From the NCBI RefSeq assembly GCF_033001325.1, contig NZ_CP133111.1:496001-560000 (forward strand): a stretch of DNA of 64,000 bases, written 5' to 3'. Position 1 is the first letter of the stretch, and each line of letters opens with the position of its first letter. The position numbers and the translations under genes are program-made. The notes below the pieces were generated by a model. That model was given only the letters and a program-made list of their open reading frames with translations. It had not been told where the DNA came from and ran no database searches. Positions 23,950 to 30,797 of the stretch are shown piece after piece. The DNA comes from Rhodopseudomonas sp. BAL398 (GTDB lineage Bacteria > Pseudomonadota > Alphaproteobacteria > Rhizobiales > Xanthobacteraceae).

Positions 23950-26370
23950 TTGGCCGATATCGCGACATTAGGTCTCGCTCTAGACTCCCGTCCTATCGTG
24001 GTGGGGGTCAAGGCCCTTGATGACCTCACACGCGCAGCCAAACCCGCTACGACCGCCACCACAAATCTAGGTAAAGCCGCGAAGGATGCTGGCGGCGATG
24101 TAGTTTCGCTCGGTGGAAAGACCACCACCACCGCCAAGCATGTTGACGACCTCACCCGCGCGGCTATGCCAGCCACGACCGCCGCCACCGCCTTGGGTAA
24201 GGCGTCAAAGGACACGACCGCCACCGCCACCGCCTTGGGCAAGGCCACCATGGGTGCCGGTACCAATCTGGACAAGTTCGCCAAGAGCGGCAAAACGGCG
24301 AACGACAACATCGTGACGATCGCCAAAAGCGGCAATCTCGCTCAACATGAGATGGTCAACCTGGGGCGTCAGGCGCAAGACGTTGGCACCATGCTGGCGA
24401 TGGGTGCAAGCCCGATGCAAGTGGTGACTAGTCAGTTCGCGCAGGTTCTAGATATCTTCACTTCGTCAAAAAATGCGACGGTCGGCGGTGCCATTCGGCA
24501 AATCGGACGCGGCATCGCAGGCATTATCACGCCAACGCGGCTGGCGGGTCTCGGTCTGGCCGCCGTCGCTACTAGCGGTTTGGTCATGTACTCAAGCTGG
24601 AAATCCTCCACGCTTGCGCTTGACGACGCGGCTAGAAGCGCCGACCTGACTACTCGCGAGCTGTCCAAGCTGCAAGCCGTGGCCAGCTTCAAGGGAATCT
24701 CAAACGATGACTTTAACAAGGGAATAAGCGGGTTTGCCAGAGGCGTCTATGACGCCAAAAACGGCATGGGCGGACTGGCAGAAGTATTCGCCGTCAATAA
24801 CAAGCACGCGGCGACGTTTGACGGCTACCTCGGGAAAGCCGCGGACCTGATTAAGAACGCCCGGAGTGACCAGCAGCGCCTAGTCCTGCTGCAACAGATG
24901 GGTTTGCCGGCTACAATGGAATGGGTGCGGCTGTTGTCGCAAGGTTCCGAAGGGCTCAACAGGGCGAAAGAAGCCGCCGCTGAGTTTGTGGCCAATGACG
25001 ACATGATCGCCGCCGCGCGGCGATTTGACGAGACTTGGAACCGTGCTTGGACGAACTTCGGACTCAACGCTCGGTCGGCGTTCCAGACGGCCTTGGACGC
25101 GGGCGGTTCGCTACTCGACAGAATAGAACGGCTTGCGCAGAGCGCGGGTAGTTCGTCCATATGGAATAAGCTATTACCATCCGACTATGAGCAGCGTGCA
25201 AAGTCGATGGGGATTACGCGAGTATCGCCATTCAATCAGCGTTTTTCCGGTGATAGTCAAAACCCGGTATCTGGAAACTCGGCACTATCTGATGCGCTTC
25301 GTGCCGAGGCGGACCGCAGACGGAATCAGCCGACTCTGGACGCGGCTGCGGTTCAACACGACATCCAAATGCAGCAACAGCGGCTCGCTGTGTTGTCGCA
25401 AGTTGCGACCGTAAACGAGACCATAAAGCAGTCCGAACTTGCCTTGACTGCAGCCCGGATGCAGCCGGGTAACAAGATCACGAACGCCGATGTTGCGCGT
25501 ATTCGAGAGTACACAAGAGCGACCGCGTTAGGCATCACAGCTATTCAGGCATCGGCGGACGCCTATAGGATCGATGCGGCCACAACCGGCATGGCTACGG
25601 GCGCTGCGGCATCCTATGCGGCGGTGCAGACACGGATTAACGAGGAACATAGGAAGGGCAACGTACTTACCGCATCCAACATCGCAGCGATCAAAGCCGA
25701 AGCGACCGCGCTCGGTCAAGCCGCGGCGAATGCTGAGAACATGCGATTCGCCTATGAAAATCTTGTCCGCGGACCAATGCAGACGTTCCAACAGCAGATT
25801 GCCAACGGCGCAAGCGGCCTGGACGCGCTGAAAGCATCTGGCGTATCGGCTCTCAACGCAATTTCGTCAAAGCTGATGGACATGGCCGCGCAGAACCTAT
25901 GGTCGAATGCTTTCGGCGGCGGGGGCTCTGGCGGCGGGTTTCTGAGTAGCATATTCGGCGGTGTTTTTGGCGGCGGTTCCGGAGCGTCTAGTAGCATCAT
26001 GGTTGGTGGCTACTCTATGCCGAAGTTTGCCAGTGGCACGGATAGCGCCCCTGGCGGTCTTGCTCGCGTCAATGAGCAGGGTGGCGAGATCATGAATCTC
26101 CCGAACGGGACGCAGGTTATCCCGCATGATGTCAGCATGGCGATGGTCAATCGCGTTGCGGCGCCGTCTAGTGGTGGGGGTAGCAGTACCCCGCAATCGG
26201 TGCACGTCACTGTCGGCGTGTCTGTGGACGATGATGGCAAAATCCAAGCGTATGTGAAAGACGTCGCGCAAGACACTTCACAGCGTGCGATTACCGGGTT
26301 CGTCAAAAGCCCCGGCTTCGCGCAGACTATTGCAGTGGCGAATCGTAAGGGTATGGGGATGCGAAACTAA
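23950..26370 (+). CDS. Phage tail tape measure protein
   Basis: 806 residues from a TTG at 23950. The N-terminal 120 residues are low-complexity Thr/Ala/Lys repeats (the unit LDDLTRAAKPATTA recurs as VDDLTRAAMPATTA). A hydrophobic segment (IIGTPTRLAGLGLAAVATSGL region near 200) and long helices follow. A Gly/Ser-rich stretch (GGGGSGGGFLSSIFGGVFG) precedes a conserved C-terminal part (FASGTDSAPGGLARVNEQGGE, MNLPNGTQVIPHD) typical of tape measures of lambda-like tails. It fixes tail length; at this size the tail would be of moderate length. Ends immediately before the next ATG. Confidence 0.85.
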   Translation: MADIATLGLALDSRPIVVGVKALDDLTRAAKPATTATTNLGKAAKDAGGDVVSLGGKTTTTAKHVDDLTRAAMPATTAATALGKASKDTTATATALGKATMGAGTNLDKFAKSGKTANDNIVTIAKSGNLAQHEMVNLGRQAQDVGTMLAMGASPMQVVTSQFAQVLDIFTSSKNATVGGAIRQIGRGIAGIITPTRLAGLGLAAVATSGLVMYSSWKSSTLALDDAARSADLTTRELSKLQAVASFKGISNDDFNKGISGFARGVYDAKNGMGGLAEVFAVNNKHAATFDGYLGKAADLIKNARSDQQRLVLLQQMGLPATMEWVRLLSQGSEGLNRAKEAAAEFVANDDMIAAARRFDETWNRAWTNFGLNARSAFQTALDAGGSLLDRIERLAQSAGSSSIWNKLLPSDYEQRAKSMGITRVSPFNQRFSGDSQNPVSGNSALSDALRAEADRRRNQPTLDAAAVQHDIQMQQQRLAVLSQVATVNETIKQSELALTAARMQPGNKITNADVARIREYTRATALGITAIQASADAYRIDAATTGMATGAAASYAAVQTRINEEHRKGNVLTASNIAAIKAEATALGQAAANAENMRFAYENLVRGPMQTFQQQIANGASGLDALKASGVSALNAISSKLMDMAAQNLWSNAFGGGGSGGGFLSSIFGGVFGGGSGASSSIMVGGYSMPKFASGTDSAPGGLARVNEQGGEIMNLPNGTQVIPHDVSMAMVNRVAAPSSGGGSSTPQSVHVTVGVSVDDDGKIQAYVKDVAQDTSQRAITGFVKSPGFAQTIAVANRKGMGMRN

Positions 26371-26649
26371 ATGGCAACTAATTTTTCATCCCCCACAATG
26401 AGCGCTCCAGTGATGGGCGAAACCGAAGCGGCTGACCGGGACGAGCTACACGGTTTGATCGGCACCGCGCTGGCGAACCTAATCGGGGCGCCGGACGAGA
26501 AACGCCACCTGACCGACACGCTCGCATTCCTGGCCGATCGGCTAAACCAGATGGCCGTCGTGACGCAGGTTCGCATACTACAGATGCAGATGGACCTAGC
26601 CGCAAGCGATCTTGCGACGTTGCAAAAGATCAACCAACCCAACAACTGA
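26371..26649 (+). CDS. Small hypothetical protein downstream of the tape measure
   Basis: 92 residues; the ATG follows the tape-measure TAA with no gap, so translation is likely coupled. Acidic and helical with DELHGLIGTALANLIG and a C-terminal coiled stretch (VVTQVRILQMQMDLAASDLATLQK). No domain recognised; it could assist tail assembly. Confidence 0.55.
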   Translation: MATNFSSPTMSAPVMGETEAADRDELHGLIGTALANLIGAPDEKRHLTDTLAFLADRLNQMAVVTQVRILQMQMDLAASDLATLQKINQPNN

Positions 26650-26659
26650 GGTAAAGTAG

Positions 26660-26923
26660 ATGCGAGGGACACTCAAACACTGGAATACAAGGGGCTTCGG
26701 TTTCATCGCGCGCGATGACGGACACGATGATATCTTTGCTCACGTATCGGAATTTCCTGAGTTTCGCAATCAGTCGCGCGCCCTGCCGATCGCCGGCACC
26801 AAGGTCGTGTTCGACATCAAGCCGGCGAGCAACCCGAGTCGACCGCCGGTTGCGACCAACGTCCGTTGCCTTGATACCACGGAAGACGAGTTGCGGGCTG
26901 AGGACGTATTCCGCAAACCGTAA
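26660..26923 (+). CDS. Cold-shock-domain protein carried by the element
   Basis: 87 residues. The OB-fold cold-shock signature is visible: KHWNTRGFGFIARDDG (RNP1) and DDIFAHVSEF (RNP2), then an extended tail. CSD proteins bind single-stranded RNA or DNA and act as RNA chaperones or antiterminators. It is longer than a host CspA (about 70 residues) and has diverged loops. A GAGGTAAAGT site precedes the ATG. It may help late gene expression or suppress host responses. Confidence 0.82.
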   Translation: MRGTLKHWNTRGFGFIARDDGHDDIFAHVSEFPEFRNQSRALPIAGTKVVFDIKPASNPSRPPVATNVRCLDTTEDELRAEDVFRKP

Positions 26924-26960
26924 GCCCCACTACCATTCATCAAACCTGGACAACCACACC

Positions 26961-27164
26961 ATGGCTACCAAGACCGTCACAATCCCGCCCGTTCCGCTTA
27001 GCGAATCCAATGGCTCAATGGGTCAGCACACCGAGTCCCCGCGCATCCGCGGCGTTTCGGACGGCTCGATGGGTCACCAGACCGAAGTCGGCGGCATTCC
27101 CGCCACGTCCACCGTCAACGGCGTAAAGCACGTTTTGCCGGTGGCACCGAACGAACCCAAGTAA
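26961..27164 (+). CDS. Small hypothetical protein with internal repeat
   Basis: 67 residues from ATG 26961. An internal duplication is visible: SNGSMGQHTE and SDGSMGHQTE about 20 residues apart. The start region GGACAACCACACCATGG is identical to that of the next gene. No domain recognised. Confidence 0.5.
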   Translation: MATKTVTIPPVPLSESNGSMGQHTESPRIRGVSDGSMGHQTEVGGIPATSTVNGVKHVLPVAPNEPK

Positions 27165-27180
27165 CAAGGACAACCACACC

Positions 27181-27981
27181 ATGGCCAAGACCACACGCGA
27201 CCTCATTGCGAACAAGCTCACGGCAATCGAGGGCTCGCCAGCGAAGATGGCGAAAAGCATCGCCGGTGCGCTCAACAAGGCGTTGAGGGTGTATGACACC
27301 TTACCGACAGTCCGCGCGCCCATCATCGCCCAAGCCGAATCGGAACAGCGAAACGAGGCTTGGCACAAAGCCGCCGTGAACAAGGCGTTCGGCGACAAGC
27401 TGGTGGAGCTGGCACGGTTGCGCCATGACGTGGCGCTGTTGCATCGTGCGCATGATGCAAGCAAGCCGACAATCCCGCCGATCGATCGAACCGACTTGCT
27501 GAGCGTGATGGAGACCATTTCACTCGCACAGCGCGTCGCCGCTACGCCGCCGGATCAGGTGCACCACCTATCGCGTGACGAGCGTATCGCCGCGCTGCGC
27601 GTGCCGGCGACCGCCCGGTTGTCGCCAGAGACGGCGCAATTCTGGCATGACCAGATTGTGCAAAGCGATCAACCGGAACTTTTCGCCGCACACCAAGAGG
27701 ACGCAGCGGCGCTCCGGGATGCGAACGATGTGCTGTTCATGGTGCAGCGCGGCCTACAAGAGGAAGCGGGGTTCGTCGGCGACAGCGGCGGTCCAACCCA
27801 CGCATGGTCCGCATTCGAGCGCGAGCACCTGGCGCCGCTTCATGACGAGATTCGCGCCAGCGACGCCGCCACAGCGAATCAACGTCGCGACGCCGCCACG
27901 GTCGCCAATGACGCCGCGTTGTCGGACGCCGCGCGTCGACATCGTGACGAGATGGACGATTTTCGCCGACTTTTGAGATGA
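27181..27981 (+). CDS. Hypothetical helical protein of the element
   Basis: 266 residues from ATG 27181, preceded by the same 17-bp start region as the upstream gene. Almost wholly predicted helical and charged (LVELARLRHDVALLHRAHD; LHDEIRASDAATANQRRDAA), without signal or membrane segments. Possibly a scaffolding or structural accessory protein, but nothing specific supports this. Confidence 0.5.
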   Translation: MAKTTRDLIANKLTAIEGSPAKMAKSIAGALNKALRVYDTLPTVRAPIIAQAESEQRNEAWHKAAVNKAFGDKLVELARLRHDVALLHRAHDASKPTIPPIDRTDLLSVMETISLAQRVAATPPDQVHHLSRDERIAALRVPATARLSPETAQFWHDQIVQSDQPELFAAHQEDAAALRDANDVLFMVQRGLQEEAGFVGDSGGPTHAWSAFEREHLAPLHDEIRASDAATANQRRDAATVANDAALSDAARRHRDEMDDFRRLLR

Positions 27982-28135
27982 GCGAAACGCATGGTCAATA
28001 CCGAGGGCGCCGCCCCTGCGCCGGGCGCGGCTGGAGAGTATATTCCGATGAGCAGGGGCAGAGAGCGATGGTTACGGGTCGAAAATTAAGAGTGGAAATA
28101 CGATGAAGACTCAGTTCACGATGATCACAGATCGC

Positions 28136-28417
28136 TTAGCTGTGCCCATCAACGGAAATCAATCCTTCCAGCAGAGTGATTGTTGTGTCTATGACAGCCT
28201 TCTCCTTGTCGAGCGGGAGGCCGGTGGTGTCACTGTTTTTCGTACCAGATATCAGGGTCCGTTGCATATCGATGACGACCTGAGCGCCATTTAGCTCATA
28301 CATTTTCTCGAAAGTTTGGCGCAACGCTAGCCACAGATGGTTCACAACAAGCATTTTTTGAACGTCGTTCAACATGGGCGACGCCATTATCAATTTTTCC
28401 GGTTCTTTCTTGCTCAT
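28136..28417 (-). CDS. Hypothetical protein, minus-strand cargo
   Basis: 93 residues; GGGAAC lies upstream of the ATG at 28417. The composition is normal for a soluble helical protein (VQKMLVVNHLWLALRQTFEKMYEL). It lies 39 bp downstream of the lipoprotein-like gene on the same strand, facing the late genes, as accessory genes of prophages often do. A competing 63-codon frame on the plus strand (28103-28294) is less protein-like. Function unknown. Confidence 0.55.
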   Translation of the reverse strand: MSKKEPEKLIMASPMLNDVQKMLVVNHLWLALRQTFEKMYELNGAQVVIDMQRTLISGTKNSDTTGLPLDKEKAVIDTTITLLEGLISVDGHS

Positions 28418-28456
28418 ATCATGTTCCCTAGTTCTTCGCCGTCGCGCTTATGAGCG

Positions 28457-28861
28457 CTAAAAAGCTGGACAGTCCTGACCGCCTCCCGCCCAAGTTAGCA
28501 CCAAGGCGCGGTACCGGTCTGCCGCAAGGGTATTGCCCGACGTAATTATCAGCATTGATCCTGTGGGCTGCTTCATCGCTTTGACGGTCAGGTAGTAATT
28601 TCGAGTGCCGTAATTGATGAGGGAAAGCGACATCTCTCCATACCCAAGGTCGGGATAGAGTTCAGTGTCGACCGCGTAAGAAGCCATGGGGCTTATATTG
28701 CCAGCGAAACAACGCTTTGCGGTTGTCGAGACGCGGCGGTATATCTCTTGATAGTTCTCCGTGTAATTCTGAATTGTTGGCGTCGACTTCGATTCAAGGT
28801 CCGCTGGCGTTGATGAACAACCACCGCATATCAGTGCCAGCGCTAGTATGATTCGTTTCAT
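28457..28861 (-). CDS. Putative lipoprotein, minus-strand cargo
   Basis: 134 residues from ATG 28861, with a G-rich ribosome site. The N-terminus (MKRIILALALICGGCSS) is a short lipoprotein-type signal; the lipobox is imperfect (CGGC rather than L-A/S-G-C). The mature part is beta-rich with two Cys residues and ends in GGGQDCPAF. A surface or periplasmic cargo protein of the element is plausible, for example in exclusion of other phages, but this is speculation. Confidence 0.55.
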   Translation of the reverse strand: MKRIILALALICGGCSSTPADLESKSTPTIQNYTENYQEIYRRVSTTAKRCFAGNISPMASYAVDTELYPDLGYGEMSLSLINYGTRNYYLTVKAMKQPTGSMLIITSGNTLAADRYRALVLTWAGGGQDCPAF

Positions 28862-29111
28862 GTTGGTAACCCCCACTGAGCGCATCCAAGCGCACCCAGC
28901 GTGCGTAAGCAAGCAAGTCGTCAGTTAGATTGAACATACAGTCGGGGCCAGGGTGTGGTCGCGACTGATTAGCTAACACCCTTCATGGCTCGGATCGTCG
29001 ATCAGGTCGGTGGCGCCACGATTGGACGGACTACATGCCGGGTGCAGATCGCCGGCGCTACCCGACCGCCCCATCGGCGCCGGGCGTCATGCGTTCGACT
29101 GTTCTGGTTCA

Positions 29112-29417
29112 TCAGCAATCACCGAATAAGACGCAACGAATTGCCACCGAATTTGCATTGAGCCGGCGGATGACGTCCAGCGCGACGGTCTGGTGGGTGT
29201 CGCAGCCGTGGCACCGGACCTCCAGGTAACCGAAACCAGCGTTGAGAGCGTCGCCGATCGTTGGCGATGGCTGCGCAGGGCCGCAGTAGCCCAACATTCG
29301 ATAATTCCAAGCTTCGCAAGCCAGAACGTCGGCATAGCGTCGTGCGTCCTTGGCGCGCGCCGCTGATGCCCTGATCGTATTGCCAAAAAGCGTCTCGCGC
29401 GACTTCGTGCCCATCAC
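29112..29417 (-). CDS. Small protein with paired-Cys zinc-finger-like motif
   Basis: 101 residues. TIGDALNAGFGYLEVRCHGCDTHQTVALDVIRR, in pieces, matches a small rhizobial family that carries a CxxC and a second Cys pair near the C-terminus; here the end reads IRCVLFGDC, so the second motif is C-x5-C rather than CxxC. Overlapping frames exist on the same strand (29119-29445, 29087-29386) but only this one keeps the motif. It lies near the right end of the element. Function unknown. Confidence 0.6.
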   Translation of the reverse strand: MMGTKSRETLFGNTIRASAARAKDARRYADVLACEAWNYRMLGYCGPAQPSPTIGDALNAGFGYLEVRCHGCDTHQTVALDVIRRLNANSVAIRCVLFGDC

Positions 29418-29612
29418 CGGAAGCTACGCTGGAATCACGTGGCAATACAGCACATATGGCTGGCGAGGGGGAGCGTCGAAATACGGAGAGTCAACATAAA
29501 ATGCTTTAGTATCAATATCTTATATAAAACAAATCCTCGCGCAAGACTGGTTCCGATCTTGGTTCCGTGCATGATTAATCCGCGGCCGATTGGGACCGTG
29601 ATGGAGATCAAC

Positions 29613-29771
29613 ATGACAAAGAAGCCCGACCTGGAGTTCGTGCAGCGTTGCTTGATGGGGCTGGTGAACGATGCGGCGGCCGCCGAGACTTACGTCAAGC
29701 GTACCCGTGCCACCGTCGCCGCGATTGCAGCGGAGTTTGGCATCCCTGTACCGGAAGCTGAAGAAGCCTAG
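29613..29771 (+). CDS. Small hypothetical protein at the right end of the element
   Basis: 52 residues, ATG 29613 with GGAG at 29605-29608. Sequence MTKKPDLEFVQRCLMG then AETYVKRTRATVAAIAAEFGI, helical with an acidic end. No domain recognised. Confidence 0.45.
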   Translation: MTKKPDLEFVQRCLMGLVNDAAAAETYVKRTRATVAAIAAEFGIPVPEAEEA

Positions 29772-29923
29772 ACGTGTTGCGCATCGTATTGCGCCGAATC
29801 GCCGGTAATCACCGGGAACCACTGGAAACGTTGAAGAAATAAACGCAGCAGGCGCAACATGAATTTGCCCGAAAAATCCGGGCTCTCGGCAAAATTAATA
29901 TAATCTTTTCAACGATTTAACGT

Positions 29924-29981
29924 TTGGCTGGGGAACTAGGATTCGAACCTAGACAAACAGAGTCAGAGTCTGTTGTGCTAC
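29924..29981. repeat. attR: 58-bp direct repeat inside tRNA-Gln
   Basis: Identical to 13941-13998. It supplies the 3' part of the functional tRNA-Gln, so integration preserved the gene. Confidence 0.93.
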
Positions 29982-29998
29982 CGTTACACCATTCCCCA
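29925..29998 (-). tRNA. tRNA-Gln (anticodon CUG)
   Basis: 74 nt including an encoded CCA. The acceptor stem TGGGGAA pairs with TTCCCCA, discriminator G. The anticodon stem ACAGA/TCTGT encloses loop CTCTGAC, giving anticodon CTG. The T arm carries GGTTCGAATCC. It is the integration site of the 16 kb element; its 3' 57 nt are element-borne. Confidence 0.96.
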
Positions 29999-30303
29999 CC
30001 GAATTCCCTAATCCCACCAAGTGGTTAGGGGCGGTGTGCGCGTGCCGGACCGGACATCCGGGGATTCGCGGTGCAGGCGTGCGGACTTCTAACGGGCCAG
30101 GCCGGTCCTCGCAAGGGCTTCGTGACCGGCCGGCGCGGGCAACGCGACGATTGTGCCGTGCGGGGGGGGGGGCGTGGGCGGCGTGGACGCGGCGAATGCC
30201 CGGCGCAGTTGAGAAGCGTTCCATTTGTCAGCGCCGCCGCTGTCGGCCATAGCACGCAGCGGTCGGCGGCGCGTCCGCCGGGCCAGCATTGACCGGAGTG
30301 CGA
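29999..30303. other. Intergenic stretch without a convincing gene
   Basis: Contains a run of 11 G at 30162-30172 and GC-rich sequence. I see no supported gene, repeat family member or clear promoter. Confidence 0.5.
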
Positions 30304-30546
30304 ATGGACGAGTTGAACGGACGGATGATCGCCTGCCAGATCCTGATCGCCGGGCTGATCGCGCGTGTCGCCAACACCTCGCCGGACCCGCTGCGCTTCC
30401 TCAGCGAATTCCGCGACGAGATTCGTGCGGTGGTCGGCGGCGTCAACATCGCCGGCCTGGAGGACACCGACCGCATCCGGCACACCGCGATGGCGACCGT
30501 CGACGAGTTGTTTGGCCTGATGAAGCCGCCGAGCGTCGACGAATGA
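30304..30546 (+). CDS. Small hypothetical protein
   Basis: 80 residues, ATG 30304 with GGAG 8 bp upstream. MDELNGRMIACQILIAGLIARVAN then DPLRFLSEFRDEIRAVVGGV and a C-terminal acidic tail (VDELFGLMKPP), all likely helical. It lies on the native side of the tRNA, upstream of the iron boxes. No domain recognised. Confidence 0.6.
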   Translation: MDELNGRMIACQILIAGLIARVANTSPDPLRFLSEFRDEIRAVVGGVNIAGLEDTDRIRHTAMATVDELFGLMKPPSVDE

Positions 30547-30612
30547 CGGCGCCGGCGCCGGGCTCCGTCATTGGCTTGGGCTCACAGCTTCCGGTCACGC
30601 GCCGCGCGCCAG

Positions 30613-30691
30613 TTTAGAACCATTGCAAGCTCGGCCTCATCGCTTGCGGGCTCCCAGCTTAGAACGATTTTGATCTTGAACTATTCTAGCA
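30613..30691. promoter_or_regulatory. Three iron-control-element-like palindromes (Irr/ICE type)
   Basis: Copies resembling TTTAGAA-N3-TTCTAAA: TTTAGAACCATTGCAAG (30613-30629, left half perfect), CTTAGAACGATTTTGAT (30658-30674) and TTGAA-CTA-TTCTAG within 30674-30690. The last two are adjacent. They lie 107-185 bp upstream of the TonB-receptor start. Irr-type control by iron status is known for this motif in Rhizobiales; assignment here is by resemblance. Confidence 0.5.
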
Positions 30692-30797
30692 CGGGCGCGT
30701 CGCGTTGGCGGTGAATCGCGTTGACCCGAAATTTCGCGCTCGATACCAGACCATGTTGCAGTTGATTATCAACAGCGTTTGGAATGGGGCAGCTGGG

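Larger units (their letters stand above)
13941..29981. mobile_element. Integrated phage-like element (satellite-like or reduced prophage) at tRNA-Gln
   Basis: Bounded by 58-bp perfect direct repeats of the tRNA-Gln 3' end, with a tyrosine integrase just inside the left repeat and the intact tRNA reconstituted at the right. Inside are replication (primase-helicase, possible origin), packaging (split terminase) and tail genes (fibre-like, chaperone-like, tape measure), plus small cargo. No portal, protease, major capsid, head-tail connector, tail-tip, holin or endolysin gene is recognised. Genes are intact and many overlap at ATGA/GTGA, so gross decay is not evident. Confidence 0.9.

Noticed and set aside
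28103-28294. 63-codon plus-strand frame
   Set aside because: It overlaps the more protein-like minus-strand gene 28136-28417, which has a better start region.
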